Source of the DNA: Holothuria scabra | Taxonomy: Eukaryota; Echinodermata; Holothuroidea; Aspidochirotida; Holothuriidae | Direction of reading: 5' to 3' | Length of the DNA: 64,000 bases | Assembly (NCBI GenBank): GCA_037179385.1 | Contig: CM074179.1 | Coordinates: 75,443,719-75,507,718, forward strand | Shown here: positions 48,910 to 59,985 of the stretch, in pieces | Layout: every line of letters begins with the position of its first letter | How positions within the stretch are numbered: the stretch's first letter is position 1 | The notes under the pieces: generated by a model | Seen by the model: the letters and a program-made list of their open reading frames with translations, nothing else | Told to the model about the DNA's origin: nothing | The model's database searches: none | Position numbers and translations under genes: made by a program

Positions 48910-51209
48910 CTGCTCAGGGGTGACTGCTCAGAATCGTGAGATCTGATTGTGAGTGTGATTGCTTTACATGCAACAAAGTTGATCTCGAGGCTTGAATCAG
49001 ATCCGGCTGGAAATAAAGTTCATTAACCTTTCAAAGGTGTATACAGGCCAAAACTTAATGATGTCATAAACATAACAGTGGTGAGCTTTTGTGTATTTAT
49101 TTTCAGTGTTGACTCACTAATGAACCAGGAAGGATGAAAAGTTGCTGACTGCCAACTTAGAGGCAATGGAAATTAGATGCTGTGGAAGAGAAAAAAGTAT
49201 TGTGGGGGAGTGGGAGAGGGGGGGCTGAGTGTGGGGGGGGGGGGGCTGAGTGTGGGGGGGCTGAGTGCCAGCAAGATCAAAGCAGAGCAACGCAGCCTGT
49301 TGGCACGGAGAGTACAAGAATATATTTTGACTTAGAAAACCCCCAGGTGGCAAGAAACAGCACTTTATTAGTGTTTTAAGAGCTGCAATGTGTAACAACT
49401 TCTCGAAGCTATACTTTGTAAATGGAGTGGGGGACTCCACATACCTTGAGTCCCTCCCACAATTTTCATTGGGGGTGGACCTGAACCCCCTCACGCTCCC
49501 TCCTCCCTGATTCCACCGTGACTGGATTGAAGATTTGATGGAAAATTATAATGGCTCAAATTTTGTAAATGAACCTTTGAAAGTAACAAAAGGAAAGCCC
49601 CAAAACAATTCCTGGAAATTTCTTGCCCTTTTTAATTTCTTGATCAGTAATTGGTAATTTAATCATCTCATTGGTTTTATAAAACATGTCAACAAACATA
49701 TTAGCCTGAAAACGAGGACCTTGTATTTCACCTTAAAAGCCTTTTCCTGTCAGGAAATGTTACTCTTTTCATTTTGTTTGTTCCCTCAGTAAGGGTTCAA
49801 AACAGGTTAAGAGGCTAAAATGACATCCTTCAATAGATCTTCCTAGTTCAATTGTTTCTAATCTAGATGAAATAAACAGGTCTGAAAAACCCCATCAAAC
49901 TAACTTATTAAACAAACTAAACAGCAGTTGTAAACTTTCTTTAAGGTATTTTGTGAAATGCTTGGCTTTCAACACACATATTTTACATGTGTTTAAAATA
50001 TTGAAGCATAAAATTGCATATGATATGAACAGTAGAGAGCAAGGGTGTGCAAAGAAGTTTACGTGTTTTTAGAGAAACTTTTTTATTCCCTTTTTGTATT
50101 GATTGTATTCATGATTGCAATCGTGGTTACATTTTCATCCCACATAAACAATGTAGTTGGCAAAACAATCCAGTGTACAGAACTAGAAAAAAGGCCATGG
50201 ACATTACTTTAGATAAGCCCGGACAGAACCAAGTCCTCCCAAAGTAGAGATTAATGAACCCATGCACTTCTGACTCATTTTAAGCTGGAACATCCAAGAA
50301 AGAGGGACAATTAAATTTTGTCATTCCAACAGAAGAACCAAGCACTGAAAAAATTGTTCAGTAACTTTACTTCTTTGTTCAACTCAACTTCAGTGTAATC
50401 AGAGATGAAACCATGATTGCGATTACTTTGCCATTGTAATCAATTTCAATTGCAATTACTTTGCGATTTTCACAAAAGTAATCGATTGCGATTACAACTA
50501 CTTCAAAATCTGTAATCAATTGCAATCGATTACGATTACCCCAAGCCTGGTAGAGCCATGTCTGTTTTTCTGAAAATAGTTATTTTAAAAAGAAGATCAG
50601 ATATATATTTTCATCATAGATGTTGCAAAAATTGGATAAGAGAATCTTTGGTTGTAAAGGAAGGAAGAAACAGATCAAAATACAAATGTCATGCATATTT
50701 ATAAATGTATACTTGATATTTGGCAGGTTTCAATTCTGCTGAGTCAATAGATTCCTGCTGTTTGTTAAAGGTTCAAGTTTACAGCTAGGTTCCCTGTATG
50801 ATGTAAGGGCTTATCCAGTTGCCTAAGTGCTTGGATGGACTCAACACATGTATACTGCTGCCATTTTCCCTTGATCTTGATAAACTATGAGGTTTTCTGT
50901 TAATAAATGGTATCCAAACTTCATAAGGCAAAATCTTGCTTCTGGGGCCACCCCAAACTTAGCACAGAATAAACTGAGAATCCCAGTCAGTATGGGTAAA
51001 CTATATGTTAGCCCACAAGTCTGCTCTTTATGGTTAATGTTCATTGGCAAAGATGTTTTTTGAGAGGATATAACGACAATATCTTGCACCATCAGGCCTG
51101 AATAAACCAAGGTTTCTGATTTATTTAAATATTAAATCATAACGACTATGCATGAATTAGACATAAACTAAATATTCATGATTATTTACATTCCTTTGTA
51201 TCCCTGCAG

Positions 51210-51294
51210 TAACTGTATTGAACTCTGTAAAACTAACCTTGAGAAGATGAAGCAACAGATGGCAGATGGTGCCTCATTAGGTAGATCCAGACAG
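51210..51294 (+). CDS. RIPOR: RIPOR gene exon: first long helix of the Rho-binding region
   Basis: Exon of 85 nt between acceptor TATCCCTGCAG and donor ACAG|GTGAGG. It completes a split Val codon from the previous exon and ends in phase 0. It encodes NCIELCKTNLEKMKQQMADG followed by ASLGRSRQ, an amphipathic helix that corresponds to the vertebrate RIPOR segment YLEVHQTELDKLTAQLKDMK. Conserved features are the helical heptad pattern and the basic tail before the next microexon. Confidence 0.88.
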
Positions 51295-52332
51295 GTGAGG
51301 AATACAGCAGTCATGAACCTCATCTGTCCATTACTCATGTCTCATTCCTTTACCCAACTGAATGGGCGTGGGATATATTAGGTTCATTTTCCCTTAGTCC
51401 ATGTTTGTTTACCCATGACATGTAGTACTATTAAATGTTAACAGACTATGCAGTTTAAATTGCACAATTTATACTTTATTTCCTGAGTGACATTATAGTG
51501 GGTGGGTGTGCATGCAGGCCACAGGGGAATGGAGGGGATGTGCAGGATGGGGTAAGTATAATGGGTGTAAGGGGAAGGGACCTCTTTTGCTGTTTGCTCA
51601 TTGTTGAAATGGTTTACAATAGAACTGCTAATTCCAAGGAGCAGCTCCATGGGTTTACAATGGGAACCTCCCTGTATGTTATGGTCTCACATAATTTGGC
51701 AGTATTGACAACTTCCTGGCAACATAGTGGAGAGGATCCATGGGAATTTATAAACAAGATAAGAGGGTAGGAGGGAAGAGGAAACCACACCCTGTATTCA
51801 TTTTACCCTCGTATGGCATGCTTACATAAGATGTATATGCTGTTTGTGACATGAAGTGAAATCTTGATCTTCCTTTTCATAAGTACAACCATATTAAAGT
51901 ATGACAATACACAAGGGTCTACCCAAAATTACATACACCTGGTATAATCCAATCTTGGAATGTTTACTGCTGTAGGAAAAGCCAACCTCAAGGGAGTGAT
52001 ATATGTATCCCTCTACTGTTGTGAAAGTGAGAGCTTGCTACTTTTGAAAAACCAAAACATGTTTTTGTGACCCTGCCCTTGGTTGTATTGTGGAAACATT
52101 TACTGTTTGGGTAAGCTGCACTGAAATTTGCCAATTATTGACCTTTGTTAACTTTTCAAGTTTGGTACCTCCCCTTATCACTTCCTTAATTGTTTTGCTG
52201 ATTGAGGCTTTTGAAGTAACTGCCAAGAAACTGGGCTTCTTAAAACAGAGAGGTTTCTGACAACCATACTCGCTATGATATGATTAATATTGTAAATTCA
52301 TTTCTTCTTTTATCTCTTTTCTTGTTTTTCAG

Positions 52333-52356
52333 GGATTTCAGTATAATTTGGAAAAA
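52333..52356 (+). CDS. RIPOR: RIPOR gene 24-nt microexon (GFQYNLEK)
   Basis: A 24-nt microexon of exactly eight codons, GFQYNLEK, flanked by a long pyrimidine tract ending TTTTTCAG and the donor AAAA|GTAAGT. Both borders are phase 0, so skipping it would keep the frame. The residues fill precisely the gap that vertebrate RIPOR shows as LGVLYDLDK between the first helix and QIK; without it the alignment is eight residues short. The call rests on splice sites plus alignment, because the exon is too short for coding statistics. Confidence 0.85.
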
Positions 52357-52516
52357 GTAAGTGTCCCCATTGTATCATTTGCTTTGCATATATGTCAGTT
52401 ATGATTTTATTGCTTTTATCTTCAATTTCAAGATGAGCTGATACTGGGGGAAATTTTTCACAACATAAACATGAAAGAACCATTGTGAAGATAATCAAGG
52501 TGGATATTTGATTAGA

Positions 52517-52517
<1 letters not shown>

Positions 52518-52556
<39 letters not shown>

Positions 52557-52572
52557 CAACAACAACAACAGC

Positions 52573-52614
<42 letters not shown>

Positions 52615-52690
52615 TGGATTTATATAGCACCTTATATGTATGTTCAACATCTCAAAGCGCTTCACAGTCATTACCCCTGTTCATTGGTAA
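52518..52690 (-). repeat. AAT/AAC microsatellite that looks like a retroelement 3' tail
   Basis: (AAT)n followed by (AAC)n from about 52518 to 52610, then TTGGATTTATATAGCACC and CTCAAAGCGCTTCAC. On the minus strand this reads AAGCGCTTTGAG ... GGTGCTATATAAATCC plus the triplet tail, similar in form to the LINE 3' end at 55900-55940. It suggests the microsatellite grew from a retroelement tail. Long Asn or Cys/Tyr frames here are artefacts of the repeat. Confidence 0.55.
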
Positions 52691-53221
52691 CTCGTCAAAC
52701 CCACACTATAAAAGTACACGTCCCTTGCTGTTTGTGCCTGACACGATGCCACTTCATCGTGTCCCCTGATGCAGGTGTCTGTGACATTGGGCCTTTGAGG
52801 TTAGAAGATGGGGTTAGGGGTGGGGGTTGAGGATTGAAGCCAGAGGGTGGGGGCTGGGAGGTTGAGTTGTTACTTAAAATTTAATTTGGGAAAGCTTTGT
52901 TCTGAAATAACTTCTTTGTAGGGCTGGAGTTGATTGATCAATTGATTGATTGGTTGTTTGATTGATTGATTAGATTTGAATGCTGACAGTGTGCTTTGAG
53001 TTCAGTAACATCAGATATCAGCTCACTCCTGTTCTTAGCTGCATGTACTGATTGGTCTTGTGTTTTTAATGGTTGAAAAGTGATTCATTTAATACATGAA
53101 TCCTGTCAATGCTCAGTTCAGGTGGTTGATTTATGGATTGATCTAACCAGAGAATACTCATAAATTTATCAGTAACTGATACTGATTTGAACTAATTTTA
53201 TTCCACAATATTGTTCCACAG

Positions 53222-53250
53222 CAAATCAAAGCAGCTGAGAGGCATTTAAG
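53222..53250 (+). CDS. RIPOR: RIPOR gene 29-nt microexon (QIKAAERHLR)
   Basis: A 29-nt exon between acceptor TTGTTCCACAG and donor TAAG|GTAAGTAG. It enters in phase 0 and leaves in phase 2; the last Arg codon is completed by the first base of the exon at 59912. It encodes QIKAAERHLR, equivalent to the vertebrate QIKTIERYMRR. Together with the preceding 24-nt exon, a single helix-turn-helix junction is spread over two microexons. Confidence 0.87.
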
Positions 53251-53796
53251 GTAAGTAGTAGTCATAGCAATCTTATCTGAAAGGGAGGGAAAAATGCAGG
53301 TCCAATGAAATTTATGTGTATACTGGTATCCCGATTCATGCATGCCTTTGCTGAAGTCATGTGACAATATTTTTGTTACTGCAGGCCCCTACTATTTCTT
53401 AAAAATGCTCGAAAAATCCTTTTGTGCCTGTTACCTGGGGCTCTCTATTTTAGTATCCAGGCTTCTGAAAGTACTGACAGCAAAGCCCGCCAGACTGCTG
53501 GCATACAGCATGAGGCAAACCTCATTAAAATGTACACCCTTGGTGCACATTTTAATTTACTATTAAGCTGTAATGGGATCAAACTCAAAAACTGTCTCTT
53601 TCCCAGAACTTCAAAAGAAGAAAGTTTTTAAATTTTTCATTCGGACATTTCTGAAAGATATTTGCAACATTTGGCCAACAGGCTCAAATAGAATGACTGG
53701 TTTCACCCTTTATCCTATTGTGGGGAAGGGTAAGGGTAGTAGGTAGTATGAGGAGAAATGTATGTTTAAGAATGTCTCACTGTTATGGGTCTCAGT

Positions 53797-54075
53797 CAGG
53801 GTTGCCACCACGCCAGGCAGTGCTACCCAGGTCTGAAAATCTCCACATGGTACAGTACTTGCCATCAATTTCAGCATCACTGCCCAGCACAAATTTCTTA
53901 CCCTGACTGAATGAAATTCTTAGAATTGAGTGATAATTCCTAGTTTTTTGTAAACACTCTCCAACCTGTAAAAATTTTTCAAAGGGGAGGTGGGACATGG
54001 ACTCCCCTTAGAGCTCTCCCTCAGGATGTTGATCACAAGTTACCCAGCTCTCAAAGTGGTCTGGTGACAACCCCG
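53797..54075. mobile_element. hAT-like MITE with perfect 8-bp target duplication
   Basis: 279 bp with inverted ends CAGGGTTGCCACCA and CGGGGTTGTCACCA. It is flanked by GTCTCAGT at 53789-53796 and 54076-54083. Non-coding, and a family member of 24617-24912. Confidence 0.78.
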
Positions 54076-54894
54076 GTCTCAGTAGCAAAACATTCTTTCT
54101 TCTGGGTTACAGTCAATGTATAATACATATAATGGGTAAGAAGTATTACACCAAGTGGAAGTCTGTTGTGCAGTTTAGTTCTTACTTACAAATAACAGAA
54201 TTTATTTTTAAGGGGAGATAATAATGTGTTTGTTATGCACAAAATTTCCGTACATTGGAAATCAATATTTTGTGGGTACACATGAGTGGACACATAAAAA
54301 TAATAATTCTGGGAAACTTCATTTCAAGAAATAAGCTTAATCTCAAAACAAAATTCAGTTAATTTGGTGCTTTAAAGAAATTGGTTATTCACAAAAATTT
54401 TAAAGTTGAAATGATGCAACTTTTGTTTCCATTACTACATTGTGAATAATACTTTGAGGGGACCAAGGTATTTCTGGAGTTAACAGACAACGCTGAGTTG
54501 TTTAACAGCCATTTCATTGTATGCTTCTGTATATTGGTGCATTTTAATCTCAGTGTGTCACTAGAAATGCAACTCTGTGCCTGACATCAGCAACAAGAAG
54601 AGGTCATATTAAGAATTGAAGAAATTCTCAGAAGACTAGTACTGTACAGAGCCTGTCTAGTATTTGAAGTGTGTTATGATAATCATGGTACCATTTCCAT
54701 ACTGTAGTTGAATCCTACCAGCATTACTGCAGCTGTGTGGCTGTCAGTACAGGTGATCGGGTGAAGTGATATGGCAAAGAATGGGCATTTCGAAATAGAC
54801 TTAAAATATCGGCAAAGAAATGTTGTATTCTGCAGAGCAGAAGGAGGGTGGTTTAATATTATTTAAACCCAGAATTTTGCAGTCAGTGGTTCTG

Positions 54895-55160
54895 TGTGTA
54901 GCAGACAAATGCAGTCGCCCCAAATTTATCTTCAGTCAACAGTTATTCTCACAATTTTCAAACATAATTAGTCTCAAAGTATCTTTCATAATATTTCATG
55001 TGAAGTATTGCATATCCATCGTAAACCAATAGCAGTCACTTTTTCTTAAGGTAGGATGAAAAATGTCACATGACTTGTAAGAGTTATTCATGAAATAGGA
55101 TAGTCCATTACACTAATATAATTTAGGAGTTGAAGCAGTTTCCCTTTATTACAGGTCTAA
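54895..55160 (-). mobile_element. Degenerate family 1 MITE, inverted
   Basis: Diverged inverted copy: CAGTCGCCCCAAATTT at the left, AAGTATCTTTCATAATATTT and CATGAAATAGGATAGTCCA inside, and GTTTCCCTTTATT at the right. The TTAA ends have decayed, so the boundaries are approximate. Confidence 0.5.
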
Positions 55161-55377
55161 GTTCGGACTGAAAAATATTGCATCCCACAGAGTTGAAAGA
55201 AAGTGCAGTAAAATAACCTGCATAATTGTGCAGTTAGTGGCTTTGAGCTTGTTATACATGTATTTCTTTTAAAGGTTTAGTAGGTACCATGGCAACCATT
55301 CAAGAAAAGTGTCAGGTGGGGTTAAGGGGGTTGTATGTTGCTGAGAGGTGTCATTGTCCAGCTTACAGGATAGTTAG

Positions 55378-55622
55378 CTAGATGAGTTGGTTACAACTCA
55401 GTTTCAAACCCATTGGTGGGGTTGGCCAGATCTTATTTTCCCAGTTGTAGCCCAATGCCTTGTTTTCCTTAATCCATTGCTTATTCTGGGCACCAACTGC
55501 AATGGTTGTAGGTTCCACTTTCAAAGTCTTCAGTATGACCTGGCCAGGGGTCAAATACCAAACCACCTTGGTGCAAATCAGATGCTCTAACCACTTGACC
55601 GTGGCGCAGTTGACAGTGCAGT
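55378..55622 (-). mobile_element. tRNA-derived SINE, inverted copy
   Basis: Read on the minus strand: A box-like CGGTCAAGTGGTTAGAGCAT, a degenerate B box, the body word GTGGAACCTACAACCATTGC and a tail CTAGCTAACTA. Same family as 59153-59402. Confidence 0.7.
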
Positions 55623-55734
55623 TTACACTATTAACTGTCCAATGAATGACTGATGTGCATAAGAATGTGAAACGGGTAGAGGATGGTAGTTTCATACATA
55701 ATGAAGTTGACGATCTAGTTCCTTAAAAACAAAA

Positions 55735-55940
55735 TCTTTTACTCCATCTCCCATAGAATCCATCAGTTTTAGCATCGTTGGTCCAAAGCTTTGGAAGGCC
55801 CTACCAGTGGATATTAGGCAGTCGTCCTCCATTAATTCTTTCAAGGATGATTTGAAAACTTGTCTTTTTAGGAAATCTTGATTTCTTGTTTTTTGTACAG
55901 TGCCATTGAATGTGTTTCACACTAATGTGCACTATATGAA
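55735..55940 (+). pseudogene. 5'-truncated LINE: C-terminus of reverse transcriptase ORF and 3' tail
   Basis: A frame ending at TGA 55879-55881 translates to IVGPKLWKALPVDIRQSSSI then NSFKDDLKTCLFRK. This is the familiar C-terminal signature of many animal non-LTR retrotransposon ORF2 proteins (G-P-x-L-W-x-x-L-P ... S-F-K ... L-K-T-x-L-F). The following AGTGCCATTGAATGTG and GTGCACTATATGAA resemble the 3' end of such elements. The catalytic domain is absent. Confidence 0.72.
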
Positions 55941-56109
55941 GTTTTGCAACCTTGACCTTCCCTAAAAATATGGAATGAAACATCTGCAGTAAATTATAGC
56001 ACATTCCAAACCATTTATTTACCCATCAGAAATTAGTTAAATAAAGACTATGGTCATAATGAGAGGTGGCAAATAGTTAATGCATTGCATTTTGACATTT
56101 CCTGATTAA

Positions 56110-56360
56110 CCCTTTACCGTTGTTTGGGTCCTTTTGGACCCAAACGGAGAGCGCGGCTGTCACCCATTTTTACTGGTTCACGCCGAGCTCGAAACTGTGA
56201 GTAGCTACCCGAAAATTCGGCCACCACAACGAGAGAGACAATAGTTTAAGGTCACAGGGTCAATAGCCTTCGGAAGCTGATGCGGGGTGTGCTATGGCCG
56301 CTTTTCCGCCCACTCCCGAGGCACGCAAATATGCCCCAATTTGAGCACAATGGTAAAGGG
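56110..56360. mobile_element. CpG-rich piggyBac-like MITE
   Basis: 251 bp with inverted ends CCCTTTACCGTTGT and CCCTTTACCATTGT, flanked by TTAA on the left and CTAA on the right, as expected for a decayed TTAA duplication. It contains a small hairpin GTTTGGGTCC-TTTT-GGACCCAAAC and is much richer in CpG than neighbouring DNA. Confidence 0.68.
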
Positions 56361-58019
56361 CTAACTGTTCCCAGTATTGGGGTCTCATTGTATTGCACAA
56401 AATCTTGCACTTGAGTTGAAGTTCATTTTTACCACATGGTCCATATTTCTCCAAGTTAACAAGCAATTTCCTCCAATAGATTAGTAATGCCATTTTCTCG
56501 GTTAGGTCAATGTCAACTGATTAGTACTGTCAATTGAAGCACTTATCTCAGACTCCCTCAAGCTTGTGAACTCAGTGCCTAAAGGTGACTTGTGTATTGC
56601 CCTGAATTTTCCTATTGCCAGTTGCATGGTGAAAAGGTTTGTAATAAAGGAGCTGTCTTAAATACATTCAGCAGAGGAAGTTTTACATCAGATACAATAG
56701 GATGCCATCAATATGGTTGCCATGGTGATTATTATTTCCGTAGAACTATACAATGGGACATGATGGAGTAGAGTTTTAGATAATGACAGCTATCAGCCTT
56801 AGTGACTTTATTGATTGGGTATAATAGTTTCAGAAAGATGAAAACAGGAGGGACTGGTTGCAGCTCAGACTTGTTGTCCTGTTCAAAGGTCAGGATGGTA
56901 CTGCAAAAGATGTGAGTGGAAATGCCCTTTATAGCAGAATTCCCACGGCCATGGGAAACCGGAAAAAGTGATGAAAATGTTCAAGATTGTGTCAAGACCT
57001 GAGCAATTCAGGAACATTGATTGATACCCTGGAGGAAACATGGAAGTTTCCTCCTGGTGACATTGTTCTCATTTGTATTTGGTGGAATTAAAGAATCTGG
57101 CTGAAATGTTTCAAGTGCTGGTGGTGTTTTGATTTATGAAACACTGTAAGGGGGAGGGGGGTCCTCTCTTGGTGGCCAATCCCTGTTGAAAAAAGGTAGA
57201 GGGGATTTATTTTGATTGCTTACTTTTTCTATTTTTAGACCTAGCAGGCCTTGATTTTCAGAAAAAAAGTATGGTTGTCCTTCAGGCAACCATTTCAGTA
57301 TTTTTAGTTGTCCGAAAGAAAATTTAGTTTTCAAAACATTTTTCATACATTAAAAAACAGTAGTTATGTTCAGGTATTATTGGTCTCAAGGAATTAAAAG
57401 GTATGTGTATTTCCAGAGACAAAAAAACTTGAAATGGTATGAACTGTGATGGAAAATGAGGAAAGAGTTGATCAGTCAGCAGTATATTTCTTCAATCAGA
57501 TAAAAGCAGTCTGGTTTATGATTCATTATGAAGAAAAATTGGTTTTCTGTTGGTCTATTCTCTTTTGGTTGTCTGTATGGAATTTGAGTTGTCATGGACA
57601 AGCAGACAACCACAAAAATTGAAGCCCTGGACATAGTTTCAACTCAGTTTTAAGTTAAAATTTAATTACGGTTGCTTTTATTGAGCATATTCATTTTCCA
57701 TACGGCATTATCAGAATGTGTGTTAGAATGTGATCAATGTACACACAGCATATTTTCAGCAATGGTTCAGTTAATTTGCAGAAAATCTGTTTTCAGGGGA
57801 ATACTCAGTGCATCTATGAGCCCAGGGAGCAAATATTGAGTGCTCGGCAGCGCTCATCATAGCTAGACCCGTGGGTGACATTCTGTACCTAGACTTAATT
57901 TGATTACCATTTAATGGAAGTAAAATTGTACAATTGGGTTTGTTAGAACTTTTGGAACATAATTCTCAAAACTACAGTCCTTAAAAGCCAGAGACGTGTT
58001 TTAAACTTGCATTATTCCC

Positions 58020-58160
58020 AGAAGTCTCTTTTTCCATGTTACTGTAGCACTTAGTTTCAAAGGGTTGTGAGATAGAGGTTTTGACAATGGCATCTTACTG
58101 TGATAAAAGTGACTTAAAACAAAGTCTTCTCCCATAATCCTCTGTTATTGCTATGAAAAA
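58020..58160. repeat. Diverged relative of the foldback element
   Basis: It shares GTTGTGAGATAGAGGTTTTG, CAATGGCATCTTACTGTGA and a right arm TTGCTATGAAAAATG with 35514-35660. The inverted arms have decayed. Confidence 0.5.
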
Positions 58161-59152
58161 TGGTGTAACATTGCTTAAAGTGGCAAGTGGTGGACTACAC
58201 TGCTATTGATCTGGGGATAGTTAACCAGGGTTGAATGACCTTACTGCCCTCACAAAATCCTGCCAATGAATACAGGATCTCAAGTCTTGTGTGATAACTC
58301 CCTATTTCTGGGTCACGCAATCTTCAGGTTGAAACATAGTCTTACACACAATGGGAAATGTGATCTGATCAAGGCGGCTTCCTTTGTGGCCTCTCAACCT
58401 TGCACGTGAAGTAACCGTGGCATTTACTTTCACTTTGTACAATGGGAATATGATGACATGTGAGTTAACATGAAAAGGTGCTTGCTTATTATTATCCAGT
58501 AGTAATTTCAAAGATCAACTATGAAATGCTTTGGTTATACTTGTCTAAAGGAATGTATCTTCTTGGGAGTGTATGTACATCAAGATCGGATTTGTCAGAT
58601 CATGAAATGAAGTGATACTACTGTAAGGGATATTGAAAAATCTGGACAGCAAGTGATGGTCTGATTTCAGTTGGCCATACCTGGGGTCTATCACCTTTTA
58701 ATCTTTCAATTTCTTTGCTTACATGTACAGTACCATGGATGATTGTACACTGAAATAGCTTTTAATTCCCTCAGTATCACAGTATATGAAGGTTTGAAAT
58801 TATATTTATATACAATAAATGAAGACGGTTTAACGCTAATGGACCTTACGAATGGCTGCCTACAGCCACTAAACACAAGCACAGATTGGATTCATCTATA
58901 GAAGGGAAGAAGGGATAATAACTTAAAAAGACAGAAAAATTCTTGGTTTTCACAAAGACATTCCGTTTTGTAAAGTCATTTTGCATAAACTTCCATTGAA
59001 AGAGTGTTACACCAACACATCAAAATATGCTTTCATATTTTACAAAGCAGGCAAATGCTGTCTCTGAGGACAATAGCCACTAATAGAGGGCATGAGCAGT
59101 AAGTGAATGCCAATTGACATAGTTGATAAATCTACACTGCTTTTCATTACCT

Positions 59153-59402
59153 TCCAACCGACTGCATGGTCAAGTGGTTAGAGCATCAGACTTGCATTTG
59201 AGAAGTTTAGGAGTTCAAATCCTGGTCAGTTCGTACCGAAGATTTCAAAAATGGAACCTACTGCCATTGTGTTTGATGCTCAGCATAGGCAATGGAGTAT
59301 GGAAAACAAACTAGTGAGCCATAACTGGAAAAAAGACTGTGGCTGGCTTGACTTGAACCGATTGTTTGGAAAATTGGCCATTAAACTCCATCTAACTAAC
59401 AA
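59153..59402 (+). mobile_element. tRNA-derived SINE
   Basis: The head has RNA polymerase III promoter boxes: A box-like TGGTCAAGTGG (59167-59177) and B box AGTTCAAATCC (59212-59222). The body has TGGAACCTACTGCCATTGTG and GGAAAACAAACT, and the tail CCATCTAACTAAC. Related copies are at 55378-55622, 40533-40745 and 24534-25022. Confidence 0.75.
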
Positions 59403-59911
59403 ATTTAATACATTACCTCCTATTCACACAATGTACTGTACCCTCTGCTTACCCACAGTAAGAAACTCGCAAAGCAATTCCACAGTGGTTGAAGGTGCCA
59501 TCTACATGTTAGCTTCCCTAGCCCTCTATTCACTTTTTATTGCACAAGCATTCCCATTTCTACAAAATAAATTTGATTTATTTTCAAATTGCTCATCAGA
59601 GCACATTTTCTCAACCTTCCCCTAGGCCTGACAATTCAGTCCTGGATTTCCCAGGTTTCAGGAAATAGACTTCTATTTCACATATCTACAAATGTTCAAA
59701 AGTCGAGCTGTAAAACATAACCCTAAATCTACTGTAAATCTCAGAGAGAGTCAGCTCTTCAAGTAAAGGAACCAAAAAGTGTGTTTTGTATATGAGCGTA
59801 ACCTCGTGTAGTATCTCAGTTATGGGAATCATTGTTAATCCATTATATGTGTGGTTTTATCTGTAAAGCATAATTGCTTACTTTGCTTCCGTTCCATTTC
59901 TCATGTTACAG

Positions 59912-59985
59912 GAAACTAGAGTTTCATTTGGCAAAAGTTGAGGAACTCCAGGAACAATACGACAAGGAACTGAAAGTTAGGGAAG
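59912..59985 (+). CDS. RIPOR: RIPOR gene exon: conserved LEFHLAKVEEL helix
   Basis: Exon of 74 nt, acceptor TCATGTTACAG and donor GGAAG|GTAAGG. It begins with the last base of a split Arg codon and ends in phase 1. It encodes KLEFHLAKVEELQEQYDKEL and KVRE, close to vertebrate RIPOR [20 protein letters not shown]. This is one of the most conserved stretches of the PL48 domain (Pfam PL48, 'filopodia upregulated, FAM65'). Confidence 0.92.

Larger units (their letters stand above)
43411..51209 (+). other. Intron (7.8 kb) holding the AGGTCA tandem array
   Basis: Between the exons ending 43410 and starting 51210. It contains a TTAA MITE (43871-44135), a hAT-like MITE (44556-44979), a TG microsatellite (about 45123-45178), the AGGTCA repeat array with nested transposons (45186-48430), a 13-bp-arm hairpin (48880-48909) and a stretch rich in ATTACAATCGATT-like words (about 50385-50545) that resembles one end of another MITE. 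No exon or RNA gene is seen. Confidence 0.6.
53251..59911 (+). other. Intron (6.7 kb) rich in transposon remnants
   Basis: Between the 29-nt exon and the LEFHLAKVEEL exon. In order: hAT-like MITE 53797-54075, degenerate TTAA MITE about 54895-55160 (minus), SINE about 55378-55622 (minus), LINE 3' remnant 55735-55940, piggyBac-like MITE 56110-56360, foldback repeat relative about 58020-58160 and SINE 59153-59402 (plus). No coding exon is seen between them. Confidence 0.6.

Noticed and set aside
52310..52830. Long frames with poly-Asn on + and poly-Cys/Tyr on -
   Set aside because: They are translations of the AAT/AAC microsatellite. The real coding element nearby is the 24-nt microexon.
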